A stretch of 64,000 nt of DNA, from NCBI RefSeq assembly GCF_019083995.1, contig NZ_JAHRCU010000001.1:310001-374000 (forward strand), in the 5' to 3' direction. A model generated the notes under the pieces. That model worked only from the letters and a program-made list of their open reading frames with translations, had not been told where the DNA came from and ran no database searches. The translations under genes and the position numbers were made by a program. The first letter of the stretch is position 1. Each line of letters opens with the position of its first letter. This DNA comes from Roseococcus sp. SDR (GTDB lineage Bacteria > Pseudomonadota > Alphaproteobacteria > Acetobacterales > Acetobacteraceae). Below, one piece after another: positions 27,153 through 39,394 of the stretch.

Positions 27153-27157
27153 GGCGC

Positions 27158-27835
27158 GTGAGCGAGGTGATGCCCGCCCGCGCGCGCTGCCGGCCGGGGC
27201 CCAGCCCCATGCCGGAGGCGGCGCGGCGCAACGCGCTCATGGAGGCGGCCACCACCGTCTTCACGCGCGACGGCTATGCCGCCGCCAGCATGGACAAGGT
27301 GGCGCAGGAGGCGGGCATGTCCAAGCGCACGCTCTATCGCCTCTATCCTTCCAAGGCGGCGCTGTTCGAGGCGGCGATCCAGGATTCGCTGGTGCCCGCC
27401 CAGCTCGATCTCGAACTCGCCCCCGAGACGGACCTGCGCACCGGCCTGGCCGTGATGCTGGAGGCGGCGGGGCGGCATCTTCTGGCGCTGCGCCGGACGG
27501 GCATCTTCCGGCTGGTCATCGCGGAGCAGGGCCGTTCGCCCGAACTGGCGGAAAGCTTCCACCGCGTGCTGGTCCGCCGCGGTTCGACCGCGCTGCAACG
27601 GCTGATCGCGGCCGAGATGGAGCGCGGGCGGCTGCGGCGGGGGGATGCGGATGCCGTGGGCCGCATGCTCTACGGCATGGCCTTCGGCTCCGTGCAGATC
27701 CGTCTGCTGCTGGGGCTGCGCCTCGTGCCGCCGCCCGAGGAAATCGCGGGCCTGGCGCGCGCGGCGGTGGAGGTCTTCCTGGACGGGATGCGGCCCGAGG
27801 TGAACGCCCGGCGCCTCTCGGTCGCGGCCAGCTGA
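27158..27835 (+). CDS. TetR/AcrR-family transcriptional regulator
   Basis: A 225-residue one-component repressor. The N-terminal helix-turn-helix is AAASMDKVAQEAGMSKRTLYRLYPSK (about residues 41-66), followed by an all-helical ligand domain. GTG at 27158 is the assigned start; ATG at 27209 is possible, as the first 17 residues are proline/arginine-rich and not part of the fold. Five bases separate it from the pump gene, so it is the third gene of the efflux operon and probably represses it through the dyad at 22736-22751 (inference). Confidence 0.9.
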   Translation: MSEVMPARARCRPGPSPMPEAARRNALMEAATTVFTRDGYAAASMDKVAQEAGMSKRTLYRLYPSKAALFEAAIQDSLVPAQLDLELAPETDLRTGLAVMLEAAGRHLLALRRTGIFRLVIAEQGRSPELAESFHRVLVRRGSTALQRLIAAEMERGRLRRGDADAVGRMLYGMAFGSVQIRLLLGLRLVPPPEEIAGLARAAVEVFLDGMRPEVNARRLSVAAS

Positions 27836-27850
27836 CGGCCGGCCGCGGCC

Positions 27851-28399
27851 TCAGGCGAGGCCGAGCCGCGCGTCACGCCGGCGCAGCAGCGCCACGATGG
27901 GCAGGGCCAGCAGCACCATCCAGGCCTTCCCGATGACCTGGCCCGAGAGGTAGTCCAGGCTGCCGAAGGCGAGCCAAAGGAAGATCACGCTGTCCACCAC
28001 CAGCCCGACCAGGGAGGAGGCGGCGACGGCCAGCACCAGCCCGCGCTTCTGCAAGGGCGTATAGACGCCGAGATCCACCAGCTCCGACAGCAGGAAGGCG
28101 ACGGTGGAGGCGATGACCAGCGCGGGCGGGGCAATCCAGGCCGAGAGCACGGCGCCGAGCGCGATGGCGCCGATCGCCCAGTTCACCCCGAGGCGGCGCT
28201 GCACCAGGTCCCGCAGCACGAGCGCCAGGCCGATCATCAGCACGCCCGAGGGCGCCATGATGCCCGGCGCCACCGGGATCAGGCAGGGGCCATTGGGCAC
28301 GCAGAATGTCCCGGCATTGCCGATCAGCCAATTGGCGGCGGGGATGCAGAGGGCGAAGGCGAGAAGGAAGGCCAGGCCTTCAAGGCGCGTGCGGGTCAT
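27851..28399 (-). CDS. yhhQ: Queuosine precursor transporter (VUT family, YhhQ)
   Basis: A six-helix membrane protein of the vitamin-uptake-like family. YhhQ imports preQ0/preQ1. It has 182 residues from the chosen ATG at 28399 ([14 protein letters not shown]), which overlaps the queC end by 20 bases. Typical segments are [32 protein letters not shown] and [18 protein letters not shown]. Direct linkage with queC and queG supports the queuosine role. The three genes allow both synthesis and salvage of the 7-deazaguanine base. Confidence 0.87.
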   Translation of the reverse strand: MTRTRLEGLAFLLAFALCIPAANWLIGNAGTFCVPNGPCLIPVAPGIMAPSGVLMIGLALVLRDLVQRRLGVNWAIGAIALGAVLSAWIAPPALVIASTVAFLLSELVDLGVYTPLQKRGLVLAVAASSLVGLVVDSVIFLWLAFGSLDYLSGQVIGKAWMVLLALPIVALLRRRDARLGLA

Positions 28400-29074
28400 C
28401 ATGCGCGCCCGCATAGGCCGCCCAGCCCTTGGCGCGCAAGTCACAAGCGGGGCATTCGCCGCAGCCATGTCCCCAGGGGTGGAGGGTGGCGCGCTCGCCC
28501 TTGTAGCACGAATGGCTTTGCACGCGGATCAGCTCGACCAGGGCCGGGCCGCCCAGGCGTTCGGCCAGGCGCCAGGTTTCGGCCTTGTCGCGCCACATGA
28601 GCGGCGTGTGCAGCACGAGGCGGGTCGCCATGCCGAGGTTGATGGCGGCCTGCAGCGCCTTGATCGTGTCATCCCGGCAATCGGGGTAGCCCGAGTAATC
28701 CGTCTCGCACATGCCGGCCACGATGTGGCGCAGGCCGCGGCGATAGGCGAGTGCGGCCGCGAAGGTCAGGAAGATCAGGTTGCGGCCGGGGACGAAGGTG
28801 TTGGGCAAGCCATCCTCGCGGAGCGCGATCTCGGCTTCGCGCGTCAGCGCCGTTTCGCTGAGCTGGCCCAGCACGCCGAGATCGAGCGTGTGGTCGGGGC
28901 CGAGGCGGGGGGAGGCCATGCCGGCGCGGAGCTTCTCGCGGCAGGTGAGTTCCACGGCGTGGCGCTGGCGGTAGTCGAAGCCCAGCGTCTCCACATGGGG
29001 GAAGCGGTCCAGCGCCCAGGCGAGGCAGGTGGCGGAATCCTGGCCGCCGGAAAACAGGACAAGCGCGCCGTCGC

Positions 29075-29078
<4 letters not shown>
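28380..29078 (-). CDS. queC: 7-cyano-7-deazaguanine synthase QueC
   Basis: QueC converts 7-carboxy-7-deazaguanine to preQ0 with ATP and ammonia. The N-terminal PP-loop motif is [10 protein letters not shown] (residues 8-17). The C-terminal zinc site is visible as HSCYKGE followed by [10 protein letters not shown], giving four cysteines. Length 232 residues is normal. ATG at 29078 overlaps the queG stop by four bases; the upstream in-frame extension is arginine/glycine-rich and lies before the PP-loop without function. QueD, QueE and FolE are not in the window. Confidence 0.95.
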
Positions 29079-30099
<1,021 letters not shown>

Positions 30100-30103
<4 letters not shown>

Positions 30104-30498
30104 ACCTTCGGCAGGATGGCCGTCGCCTCGATCTCGACCTTGGCCTCCTCCTCCACCAGCGAGACCACCTGCACCAGCGTCATCGCCGGGAAATGGCGGC
30201 CCATCACGGCGCGGTAGGCGGGGCCGAGCTCGGCCAGGCTCGCGCGGTATTCGCCGATATCCGTCACATACCAGGTGAGGCGGGCGATATGCTCGGGCTT
30301 GCCGCCCGCCTCGGCCAGCACGGCCACGATGTTGGAGAGCGCCTGGCGCACCTGGGGCACGAAGCCCTCGGCGAAGCGGCCGGCCGCATCCCAGCCGATC
30401 TGGCCGCCGATGACGACGAGGCGCCCCTCGCCCATCAGGCCATTCGCATAGCCCTTGGGGGCGGGCCAGCCCTTGGGCTGCAGGTTGATCAGGCTCAT
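30100..30498 (-). CDS. RidA/YjgF-family enamine/imine deaminase
   Basis: A 132-residue RidA-fold protein. Members hydrolyse reactive enamines/imines to ketones and ammonia. Recognisable parts are [26 protein letters not shown] and [12 protein letters not shown]. The usual catalytic arginine of archetypal RidA is not obvious, so it may be an Rid subfamily with a different role. It overlaps the thioesterase (ATGA) upstream and queG downstream. Next to an anthranilate-CoA pathway it could hydrolyse the enamine formed after ring reduction (inference). Confidence 0.82.
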
Positions 30499-30965
30499 GG
30501 GGCAAGGCTTTCGCAGGCGGCGGCGTAGCGCGCAAGGGCGGCGCGCAGATCCTCCGGGATGGGCTTGGGGCGGGCGGTGTCGAGATCCGTCGTTGCGTTC
30601 ACGAAGCGGAAGCGGACCAGCTCCGTCTCGCCGCGATGGGCGTGCAGGGTGGTGGCGTAGGAAGCGCCGCCGATGCGGGTGATGAGCGGCGTGAAGACCA
30701 CATGATCCCCCATGCGGCCGGGCGAGAACCAATCGGCCTCGGCATGGACGAAGCCGGTGCCGGTGCGGCGCTCACCATGGATGTGGTGGAAATCGAGTTC
30801 GAGCGTCTGTTCGAAGAAATCCTCGATCGCGGCATTGGCCAGCGTGAACCAGGCGCCGAAGAAGGCGATGCCGGCGGGGTCGCAATCGGAGAAGCGGATG
30901 CGGCCGGGGATGCGCGCGGCGGCGGCGGCCAGGGCCGAGGCCGCGAGGGGTGTCGGTCTGGTCAT
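30495..30965 (-). CDS. Acyl-CoA thioesterase, 4-hydroxybenzoyl-CoA thioesterase (hot-dog) family
   Basis: A 156-residue single hot-dog domain. The catalytic Asp29 is in [13 protein letters not shown], the pattern of the Pseudomonas 4-hydroxybenzoyl-CoA thioesterase. ATG at 30965 is preceded by GGAGGTGAC, a good ribosome site. The gene overlaps ridA by four bases and follows the CoA ligase by 55 bases. In the cluster it may rescue CoA from dead-end aromatic or alicyclic thioesters (inference). Confidence 0.88.
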   Translation of the reverse strand: MTRPTPLAASALAAAAARIPGRIRFSDCDPAGIAFFGAWFTLANAAIEDFFEQTLELDFHHIHGERRTGTGFVHAEADWFSPGRMGDHVVFTPLITRIGGASYATTLHAHRGETELVRFRFVNATTDLDTARPKPIPEDLRAALARYAAACESLAP

Positions 30966-31020
30966 GTCACCTCCGATGACTGAAGCGCGCTTGTCGCGCT
31001 GAAGTCTGAATCGGCGGTGC

Positions 31021-32583
31021 TCATGGGCTTCGCAGCGCAAAGCGCTGCAGCTTGCCGGTGCCGGTGCGTGGCAGGCTCTCCGCGAAGATCACGCGGCGCG
31101 GATATTTGTAGGGCGCGATGGTCGCCTTCACATGCTCCTGCAGCGCAAGCCGCATCGCGTCATCCGGCGCATGGCCCGGGTGCAGCACCACATGCGCGGT
31201 GACGAGCATGCCGCGCTCGGCATCGGGCGTGCCCACCACGCCGCACTCGCGCACGGCCGGGTGCGTCAGCAGCGCGGCCTCCACCTCCGGGCCGGCGATG
31301 TTGTAGCCGGAGGAGACGATCATGTCGTCGCTGCGGGCCTGGTACCAGAAATACCCGTCCTCATCCTGGATGTAGGTGTCGCCGGTGATGTTCCAGCCAT
31401 GCTGCACATATTTGCGCTGGCGCGGATCGGCGAGGTAGCGGCAGCCGGTGGGGCCGCGCACGGCGAGCCGCCCGGGCGTGCCGCGCGGCACCTCGCGGCC
31501 CGCTTCGTCGATCACCCGCGCCTCATAGCCCGGGACGACGAGGCCCGTGCTGCCGGGGCGGATCTTCTCCTCGGGTGCCGCGATGAAGATGTGCAGCATC
31601 TCGGTGGCGCCGATGCCGTCCATGAGCTTGAGGCCGGTCTTTTCCTGCCAAAGGTCGAAGATGGGCTTGGGCAGCGCCTCGCCGGCCGAGACGCATTTGC
31701 GGAGTGCGCTGATGTCCTGGCCTTCGACATGCGCCGCCATGGCGCGATAGGCGGTGGGCGCGGTGAAGCAGATGGTGGCGCGATGGGCCACGATGGCGCG
31801 CAGCAGATCCTCGGGGCCGGCGCGCTCCAGCAGGATGGCGGTCGCACCCACGCGGAAGGGGAAGAGGACCAGGCCGCCGAGCCCGAAGGTGAAGGCGAGG
31901 GGCGGCGAGCCGATGAAGCGGTCCTTCGCGTCGGGCTTCAGCACCTGGGCCGAATAGGCATCGCAGATGGCCAGCATGTCCCGGTGGAAATGCATGGTGC
32001 CCTTGGGCTCGCCCGTGGTGCCGGAGGTGAAGCCGATCAGGCAGGTCTCATCCGCGGCGCTGTCATGGGCGGTGAATTGGTCGCTGGCGGCGGCGCAGCG
32101 GGCTTCCAACGCGCCATCGCCCCAGGTGAGGATATGGCGGAGATCCGGTGCGTCCGCGCGTTGCAGCTCGTCCAGCAGGCGCGCATCGCAAAGCGCGTGG
32201 GTGATGCGCGCCTTGCGGGCGATCTCGCCGATCTCCTTCGCGCGCAGCAGCGGCATGGTGGCGACGACGATGCCGCCGGCCTTGAGCACGGCGAAATAGG
32301 CCGCGACCATCCAGGCATTATTGGCCGAGCGCAGCAGCACGCGGTTGCCAGGGGTGAGACCCAGCTCGCCCACCAGCACATTGGCGATCCGGTTCACGCG
32401 CGCGGCGAGTTCCGCATAGGTCAGCGTCTCGGCGGGTGTCACGATGGCCGGGTGGTTCGCGCGGGTTTCGAGGTTGCGGTCCAGCAGCTCCACCGCGCAG
32501 TTCAGCCGGGCGGGATAGGGCAGAAGCTTGAAGTCCGGCCATTCCTCGCGGGGGGGCAGGTTGTCGGCCGCGAAGCTGTCCAT
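31021..32583 (-). CDS. abmG: 2-aminobenzoate-CoA ligase / benzoate-CoA ligase family
   Basis: An ATP-dependent aryl-CoA ligase that would start aerobic anthranilate degradation by forming 2-aminobenzoyl-CoA. The AMP-binding motif is F185-TSGTTGEPKG195, then the DGIGATEMLHIF acyl-adenylate region, the hinge YQARSDDMI and catalytic Lys511 in PRTGTGKLQR. The 520-residue length fits. ATG at 32583 sits seven bases after AGAGGA and two bases after the upstream stop; GTG at 32589 is an alternative. The specificity call rests on the linked fused monooxygenase/reductase; benzoate or salicylate activity is possible. Confidence 0.78.
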   Translation of the reverse strand: MDSFAADNLPPREEWPDFKLLPYPARLNCAVELLDRNLETRANHPAIVTPAETLTYAELAARVNRIANVLVGELGLTPGNRVLLRSANNAWMVAAYFAVLKAGGIVVATMPLLRAKEIGEIARKARITHALCDARLLDELQRADAPDLRHILTWGDGALEARCAAASDQFTAHDSAADETCLIGFTSGTTGEPKGTMHFHRDMLAICDAYSAQVLKPDAKDRFIGSPPLAFTFGLGGLVLFPFRVGATAILLERAGPEDLLRAIVAHRATICFTAPTAYRAMAAHVEGQDISALRKCVSAGEALPKPIFDLWQEKTGLKLMDGIGATEMLHIFIAAPEEKIRPGSTGLVVPGYEARVIDEAGREVPRGTPGRLAVRGPTGCRYLADPRQRKYVQHGWNITGDTYIQDEDGYFWYQARSDDMIVSSGYNIAGPEVEAALLTHPAVRECGVVGTPDAERGMLVTAHVVLHPGHAPDDAMRLALQEHVKATIAPYKYPRRVIFAESLPRTGTGKLQRFALRSP

Positions 32584-32585
32584 CC

Positions 32586-33737
<1,152 letters not shown>

Positions 33738-33746
33738 TAGCGTCGC

Positions 33747-33805
33747 ACCATGCGATTCACGCTGCGCTCCTCGGCTCCGCCTGCGGTGCTTCGCGATCGC
33801 ATGGT
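33747..33805. repeat. Intergenic element with 9-bp inverted ends
   Basis: ACCATGCGA (33747-33755) and TCGCATGGT (33797-33805) flank 41 bases between the hydratase stop and the acyl-CoA dehydrogenase start. The interior is purine-rich on the plus-strand complement, with GGCGGAGCC and GAGGAGCGCAGCG. It resembles a dispersed intergenic repeat or a large hairpin in the mRNA, but only this copy was noticed in the window. Confidence 0.4.
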
Positions 33806-34611
33806 CAGTCGCCCCGGAAAACCGGGGTTTGCTTGGCGGCAAACGCCTCATAGGCGCGGCGGAAATCCTGGGTGGTCATGCAGAGCGCCTGGGCCACCGC
33901 CTCGGCCTCGATCGCCTGCTCCACGCCCATCGCCCATTCCATGGCGAGCATGCGTTTCGTCATCCCATGGGCGAAGCCGGGCCCGGCGGCGATTTCGGCA
34001 GCGAGTGCCGCGGCATCCTCGGCCAGGTTTTCGCTCAGGCGGTTGAAGAAGCCCCAGCGCTCGCCCTCCTCGGCGCGCATCGCGCGGCCGGTGAAGAGCA
34101 ATTCGCTGGCGCGCCCCTGGCCGATGATGCGCGGCAGGATGGCACAGGCCCCCATGTCGCATCCGGCCAGGCCCACGCGGTTGAAGAGGAAGGCGACGCG
34201 CGCGCGAGAGGTGGCGAGGCGGATGTCGCTCGCCATGGCGATGATGGCGCCGGCGCCGGCCGCGACACCATCCACGGCGGCGATGATGGGCTGCGGGCAG
34301 GCGCGCATGGCCTTCACCAGCTCGCCCGTCATCGCGGTGAAGCGCATCAGGCCCTTGGTGTCGCGCTCCAGCAGCGGCCCGATGATCTCATGCACATCGC
34401 CGCCCGAGCAGAAATTGCCGCCGGCACCGGTGACGATGAAGACCTTGGCCCCGTCGTCCTCGGCCCCGGCGCGGAAGATCCGGACCAGTTCGGCATAGCT
34501 TTCGAAGGTCAGAGGGTTCTTCCGCTCCGGCCGGTTGAGCGTGAGGGTGATGACGCCGCCCGCCTCGGTCAGTTGCAGGTGTTCCGGCACATAGCGGGCG
34601 AGGGGGGTCAT
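33805..34611 (-). CDS. Enoyl-CoA hydratase/isomerase family protein
   Basis: A 268-residue crotonase. Oxyanion-hole segments are [14 protein letters not shown] (about 62-75) and [16 protein letters not shown] (about 114-129). The acid/base position in [14 protein letters not shown] does not show the usual two glutamates, so it may be an isomerase, hydrolase or ring-hydrolase, not a classical hydratase. It overlaps the MarR gene by four bases. Beta-oxidation-type enzymes of this kind follow ring reduction in the 2-aminobenzoyl-CoA route. Confidence 0.87.
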   Translation of the reverse strand: MTPLARYVPEHLQLTEAGGVITLTLNRPERKNPLTFESYAELVRIFRAGAEDDGAKVFIVTGAGGNFCSGGDVHEIIGPLLERDTKGLMRFTAMTGELVKAMRACPQPIIAAVDGVAAGAGAIIAMASDIRLATSRARVAFLFNRVGLAGCDMGACAILPRIIGQGRASELLFTGRAMRAEEGERWGFFNRLSENLAEDAAALAAEIAAGPGFAHGMTKRMLAMEWAMGVEQAIEAEAVAQALCMTTQDFRRAYEAFAAKQTPVFRGD

Positions 34612-35090
34612 GGCGTGTCGAGGCTCTCGCGGATGGAGGATTTGGCGCGGCCCAGCAGGCGGTGCAGCTCGGCGCGTTCGGTGGCGGTGAGCTCGCCCAG
34701 CAGTTCGGCGATCCAGCCCTCATGCGCGCGGGACTGGCGGGCGAATTCGCGCGCACCCTTGGCGGTGAGGCGCAGGCGGAAGGCGCGGCGATCCTCGGCA
34801 TCCAGGCGGCGCTCGATCAGGCCCTCGGCTTCGAGGCGTGTGGCGAGGCCGGTGACATTGCCGTTGCTCACCATCATCCGGCGCGAGACATCGCCGAGCG
34901 TCAGCCCCTCGCCATTGCGGTCGAGGGCCGCCAGCAGGTCGAAGCGGGGGAGGGTGGTGGCGAATTCCTCGCGCAGGCGGCGGCGGATTTCGGTTTCGAT
35001 CAGCGTGGCGCAGGTGAGGAGCCGCAGCCAGAGGCGCAGCGAATCCTTGGTGCCGGGCGGCGCATGGGCGAGCTGCGTCTCGGCATCCAT
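34608..35090 (-). CDS. MarR-family transcriptional regulator
   Basis: A 160-residue winged-helix repressor. The recognition region is [35 protein letters not shown] (about 56-90), followed by the beta wing with [12 protein letters not shown]. MarR proteins of aromatic-CoA pathways usually sense a CoA thioester. It is embedded in the operon between hydratase and SDR genes, with ATGA-type overlaps. A perfect 12-bp palindrome in the divergent promoter region (35821-35832) is the natural candidate operator. Confidence 0.92.
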   Translation of the reverse strand: MDAETQLAHAPPGTKDSLRLWLRLLTCATLIETEIRRRLREEFATTLPRFDLLAALDRNGEGLTLGDVSRRMMVSNGNVTGLATRLEAEGLIERRLDAEDRRAFRLRLTAKGAREFARQSRAHEGWIAELLGELTATERAELHRLLGRAKSSIRESLDTP

Positions 35091-35818
35091 CAGACCTCAC
35101 CCCCGCTGACGGGCAGCGCCGTGCCATGGATGCCGGCGGCGGCGGATGTGCAGAGGAAGACGGTGACGGCGGCGATTTCCTCCGGCTGCAACAGGCGGCC
35201 TTGCGGATTGTGCTTCGCCAGTTCCGCGCGCGCGGCGGCTTCGTCCATGCCGGTCTTGGCCTGGATCACGGCCAGGCTCTCGGCCAGCAGCGGCGTCTCG
35301 GTGAAGCCGGGGCAGATGGCGTTGACGGTGACGCCCTTGGCCGCGACCTCGAGCGCCAGCGCGCGGGTGAAGCCCAGCAGCGCGTGCTTGGCCGCGACAT
35401 AGGGCGCCACATAGGCATAGCCTTTGAGCGCCGCGGTGGAGGCGATGTTGATGATGCGCCCTTGGGCTGCCGCCAGCATGCCGGGCAGCACGGCGCGGGA
35501 GAGGGCGACGGCCGACATCACATTGGTCTCGAAGGCCGCGCGGAAATCGGCGTCGCTGGTCTTGAGGAAGGGGGCACTCACGGCGGCACCGGCCGCATTC
35601 ACCAGGATCGTCACGCGCGGCAGGGCGGGCGGCGCCGTCGCATCGCCCGGCAGCGCCGCGTCCGCCTCGCCGCGCGCCACCGCGGCTTCCAGGGGGCCTG
35701 CCCGGCGACCCAGGATGGTGACATGCGCGCCGGCGGCCTTGAGCGCGCGGGCACAGGCGAGCCCGATGCCCGTGCCGCCGCCGCTCACCAGGGCGAATTC
35801 TCCCGCCAGCTCCTGCAT
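35090..35818 (-). CDS. SDR-family oxidoreductase (3-hydroxyacyl-CoA dehydrogenase-like)
   Basis: A complete classical SDR of 242 residues: GGGTGIG (13-19), NAAG near 74, Ser127 in NIAST, Tyr140 and Lys144 (YVAAK). It would oxidise or reduce a hydroxy/keto intermediate with NAD(P). It is the first gene of the leftward anthranilate unit. The ATG at 35818 has no ribosome site, and the predicted transcription start is about two bases upstream, so a leaderless message is likely. It ends on the first base of the MarR gene. Confidence 0.9.
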   Translation of the reverse strand: MQELAGEFALVSGGGTGIGLACARALKAAGAHVTILGRRAGPLEAAVARGEADAALPGDATAPPALPRVTILVNAAGAAVSAPFLKTSDADFRAAFETNVMSAVALSRAVLPGMLAAAQGRIINIASTAALKGYAYVAPYVAAKHALLGFTRALALEVAAKGVTVNAICPGFTETPLLAESLAVIQAKTGMDEAAARAELAKHNPQGRLLQPEEIAAVTVFLCTSAAAGIHGTALPVSGGEV

Positions 35819-35820
35819 GT

Positions 35821-35856
35821 TTTAAGCTTAAAGCATTGCGGGGCGCCTCCGTTCAA
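35821..35856 (-). promoter_or_regulatory. Promoter with overlapping 12-bp palindrome, candidate MarR operator
   Basis: On the minus strand TTGAAC (35856-35851) and TTTAAG (35832-35827) are 18 bases apart, a good sigma-70 pair. The palindrome TTTAAGCTTAAA (35821-35832) covers the -10, so a bound dimer would block initiation. For the rightward gene, TTGCGG (35836) and TATTTT (35860) are a weak pair in the same region. Confidence 0.65.
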
Positions 35857-35891
35857 GCATATTTTGGCGACGCAGCCTGATGGAGAGCTCC

Positions 35892-38186
35892 ATGCGCATC
35901 GCGGTGATCGGCGGCGGCCCCGCCGGCCTCTACTTCGCCATCCTGATGAAGCGCGACCGGCCCGAGGCCGAGATCACCGTGGTGGAGCGCAACCAGCCGG
36001 ATGACACCTTCGGCTTCGGTGTCGTCTTCTCGGACGCCACGCTCGACATCTTCCGCGACGCGGACGAGCCCTCCTACCGCGCCATCGTGGAGAACTTCGC
36101 CTATTGGGACGATATCGCGATCATCGCGCGTGGACATGAGCATCGCGTGGGCGGCAATGGCTTCTGCGGCTGCTCGCGCCGCACGCTGCTGACGCTGTTG
36201 CAGGCGCGCGCGCGGGAACTCGGCGTCACGCTCGAATTCCGGCGCGAGGCGAAGCCGGAGGATTTCCCCGACGCCGATCTGATCATCGCGGCCGATGGCG
36301 TGAACAGCGCCATCCGCAACCGCTTCCTGGATCACTTCCAGCCCGAGGTGGATCTCCGCCCCAACCGCTTCGCCTGGATGGGCAGCACCAGGCCGCTCGA
36401 CGCCTTCAGCTTCTTCTTCGAGGAGCGGCCCGAGGGCATCTTCATCGCCCATGCCTATCAATATGAGGCAGGTGCCAGCACCTGGGTGCTGGAGACCGAC
36501 CCCGAGACCTTCGCCCGCGCGGGCCTCGACAAGATGGATGAGGCGCAAAGCGCCGCCTATCTGGAGGGCGTCTTCGCCGAGGCGCTGCAGGGCCACAAGC
36601 TCATCACCAATCGCAGCATGTGGCGGCAGTTTCCGATGATCCGCTGCGCGCGCTGGGTGAAGGACAACATCGTCCTGCTCGGCGATGCCAAGGCCTCGGC
36701 GCATTTCTCCATCGGCTCGGGCACCAAGCTCGCCATGGAGGATGCCATCGCGCTGCATGCCGCCTTCATGGCAGGCGGCGATGTCGCCACCTGCCTCGCC
36801 CGCTTCGAGACCGGGCGGCGCGAGGAGGTGGAGAAGATCCAGCACGCGGCCGATGTCTCGCTCGTCTGGTTCGAGCATGTGAAGCGCTTCTGGAACTTCC
36901 ACCCCGCCCGCTTCGCCTTCGGCGTGATGACGCGCAGCAAGGCCATCACCTGGGACAATCTGCTGCTGCGCGCGCCCGAATTCGTGGCGGAGGTGCAGCA
37001 GGTGGTGGCGGCGGAGACGCCGGGCGGCGATGCCCGCAACCCGCCCATGTTCCAACCCTTCCAGCTGCGCGGCATGCGGCTGCCCAACCGCGTCGTCGTC
37101 TCGCCCATGTGCATGTATTCGGCGGAGGAGGGCGTGCCGAACGACTTCCACCTGATCCATTACGGCGCGCGCGCCATGGGCGGCGCGGCACTCATCTTCA
37201 CCGAGATGACCTGCCCCGCGCGGGATGCGCGCATCACCCCAGGCTGCGCGGGCCTCTGGAATGACGCGCAGCAGGCGGCCTGGACGCGGATTGTGGCCAA
37301 TGCCCATGCGGCGGGGGCGAAGATGTGCCTCCAGCTTGGCCATGCCGGGCGGAAGGGCGCGACCAAGCTCATGTGGGAGGGCATGGACCAGCCGCTGGCC
37401 GAGGGTGCCTGGCCCATCCTCTCCGCCAGCGCCATCCCCTATCTGCCGCATGGCCAGGTGCCGCGCGCCATGGAACGCGCGGACATGGACCGGGTGAAGG
37501 CGGATTTCCTGGCCGCCACCGAGCGCGCCATCGCCTGCGGCTTCGACATGCTGGAGCTGCATTGCGCCCATGGCTATCTGCTGGCGAGCTTCCTCTCGCC
37601 GCTGACGAACCACCGCACCGATGACTATGGCGGCAGCGTGGAGAACCGCCTGCGCTACCCGCTGGAGGTCTTCACCGCCATGCGCGCCCTCTGGCCGGAG
37701 GATCGGCCCATGTCGGTCCGCGTCTCCGCCACCGACTGGGCTGCGGGCGGCATCACCGATGCGGATATGCTGGTGATCGCGCGCGCCTTCCGCGAGGCGG
37801 GCTGCGACCTGCTGGATGTCTCGACCGGCCAGACGGTGGCCGATGCCGAGCCGGTCTATGGCCGCATGTTCCAGCTCCCCTGGGCCGACATGCTGCGCAA
37901 TGAGGCGGGCATCGCGGTCATGTGCGTGGGCTCCATCACCACGGCGGACCAGGTGAACACCATCATCGCGGCCGGCCGCGCCGATCTGGTGGCGCTGGCC
38001 CGCCCGCATCTGACGGACCCTTCCTTCACGCTGCACGCCGCCGCAGAATACGGCGTGCGCGGGGTGAACACCCCCGTTCAATATGGCTGGGGCAAGGATG
38101 CGCTGTTCCGCAATGCGAAGCGCGCGAGGGAGGATCTGATGGAACTGCGTCGCAAGGCGAAACCCGCGAGCCACGCGCCGAAATGA
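35892..38186 (+). CDS. abmA: 2-aminobenzoyl-CoA monooxygenase/reductase (fused flavoprotein; salicylyl-CoA 5-hydroxylase-like)
   Basis: A two-domain flavoprotein. Residues 1 to about 375 form an FAD aromatic-ring monooxygenase ([31 protein letters not shown]). Residues from about 385 form an Old-Yellow-Enzyme-type FMN reductase ([43 protein letters not shown]). The fusion hydroxylates and then reduces 2-aminobenzoyl-CoA, dearomatising the ring; a close family is annotated as salicylyl-CoA 5-hydroxylase. ATG at 35892 has GGAG six bases upstream; ATG at 35880 has none. The product has 764 residues. It overlaps the next gene by four bases. Confidence 0.85.
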   Translation: MRIAVIGGGPAGLYFAILMKRDRPEAEITVVERNQPDDTFGFGVVFSDATLDIFRDADEPSYRAIVENFAYWDDIAIIARGHEHRVGGNGFCGCSRRTLLTLLQARARELGVTLEFRREAKPEDFPDADLIIAADGVNSAIRNRFLDHFQPEVDLRPNRFAWMGSTRPLDAFSFFFEERPEGIFIAHAYQYEAGASTWVLETDPETFARAGLDKMDEAQSAAYLEGVFAEALQGHKLITNRSMWRQFPMIRCARWVKDNIVLLGDAKASAHFSIGSGTKLAMEDAIALHAAFMAGGDVATCLARFETGRREEVEKIQHAADVSLVWFEHVKRFWNFHPARFAFGVMTRSKAITWDNLLLRAPEFVAEVQQVVAAETPGGDARNPPMFQPFQLRGMRLPNRVVVSPMCMYSAEEGVPNDFHLIHYGARAMGGAALIFTEMTCPARDARITPGCAGLWNDAQQAAWTRIVANAHAAGAKMCLQLGHAGRKGATKLMWEGMDQPLAEGAWPILSASAIPYLPHGQVPRAMERADMDRVKADFLAATERAIACGFDMLELHCAHGYLLASFLSPLTNHRTDDYGGSVENRLRYPLEVFTAMRALWPEDRPMSVRVSATDWAAGGITDADMLVIARAFREAGCDLLDVSTGQTVADAEPVYGRMFQLPWADMLRNEAGIAVMCVGSITTADQVNTIIAAGRADLVALARPHLTDPSFTLHAAAEYGVRGVNTPVQYGWGKDALFRNAKRAREDLMELRRKAKPASHAPK

Positions 38187-39394
38187 GCGCGCCCATCCTC
38201 ATCGCCGGTGGTGGCATCGGCGGCCTGACCCTGGCGCTTTCGCTGCACGAGCGCGGCATCCCCTGCCTGGTGCTGGAGGCGGCGGCCGAGGTGAAGCAGC
38301 TCGGCGTCGGCATCAACACGCTGACCAATGCGATCCGGGAGCTGACGGCTCTCGGCCTTTTGGACGAGCTGGACGAGGTCGCGATCCGCACGCGCGAGCT
38401 GCGCTACATGGATCGCTTCGGCAACCGCATCTGGACCGAGGCGCGCGGGCTGCATGCGGGGCATGATGCGCCGCAGCTTTCCATCCATCGCGGCCGCATG
38501 CATGGCGTGCTGTGGCGCGCGGCGCTGAAGCGGCTGGGCGGCGATGCGGTGCGGACGGGCATGCGGCTCACGGGCTTCACGCAGGATGCGCAGGGCGTCA
38601 CCGCGCGCTTCGCCGATGGGAGCGAGATCCAGGGCCGCGCGCTGATTGGCGCGGATGGCATCCATTCCATGCTGCGCGCGGCGCTGCATCCGAATGATCC
38701 TGGCATTCGCTGGAACGGCATCCAGATGTGGCGCGGCGCCACCCTCTGGCCCTGCTACGAGACGGGTGACGTCATGTTCGTGGCCGGCGACATGAAGGAG
38801 AAGCTGGTCTTCTACCCGATCGGCCGTGGGTCCACGCCGGAGACGCGCCTCACCAACTGGGTGGTCTGCGCCCAGATCGGCGACCCGACGCGCCCGCCGC
38901 CCCGCCGCGAGGATTGGGCGCGGCCGGGCCAGTTGGCCGAGGTTCTGCCGCATGTGCAGCGCTTCCGCGTGCCCGGCCTCGATGTGGAGGCCATGGTCCG
39001 CGCCACGCCGGAATTCTGGGAATACCCGATGTGCGACCGCGATCCGCTGCCCTTCTGGACGCAGGGCCGGGTGACGCTCTTGGGCGATGCGGCGCATGCG
39101 ATGTACCCGACCGGCTCCAACGGCGCCTCCCAGGCCATCATCGACGCGCGCCTGCTGGCGCGGCTGCTGGATGAACTGCCGGTGGAGGAGGCGCTGACCG
39201 CCTATGAGGCCGAGCGCCTGCCGGCCACGCGGGAGATCGCGCTTTCCAACCGCCGCGGCGGGCCGGAGCGCGTGGTGGATGTGGTGAGCGAACGCGCGCC
39301 CGATGGCTTCACCGACCTCAACGCCGTGATCGCGCATGAGGAGCTGGCCGCCATCGCGCGCGGCTATGCGAAGCTCGCGGGGATGGTGCGGTGA
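38183..39394 (+). CDS. FAD-dependent aromatic monooxygenase
   Basis: A 403-residue class A flavoprotein hydroxylase. [13 protein letters not shown] at the N terminus binds FAD, the middle motif is [10 protein letters not shown], and the second FAD motif is [23 protein letters not shown]. It resembles single-component 3-hydroxybenzoate 6-hydroxylase or salicylate hydroxylase types. Substrate not decided. It is coupled to abmA (ATGA) and to the following hydratase gene (GTGA), so it likely serves the same aromatic pathway or an upstream branch that feeds it. Confidence 0.87.
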   Translation: MSAPILIAGGGIGGLTLALSLHERGIPCLVLEAAAEVKQLGVGINTLTNAIRELTALGLLDELDEVAIRTRELRYMDRFGNRIWTEARGLHAGHDAPQLSIHRGRMHGVLWRAALKRLGGDAVRTGMRLTGFTQDAQGVTARFADGSEIQGRALIGADGIHSMLRAALHPNDPGIRWNGIQMWRGATLWPCYETGDVMFVAGDMKEKLVFYPIGRGSTPETRLTNWVVCAQIGDPTRPPPRREDWARPGQLAEVLPHVQRFRVPGLDVEAMVRATPEFWEYPMCDRDPLPFWTQGRVTLLGDAAHAMYPTGSNGASQAIIDARLLARLLDELPVEEALTAYEAERLPATREIALSNRRGGPERVVDVVSERAPDGFTDLNAVIAHEELAAIARGYAKLAGMVR

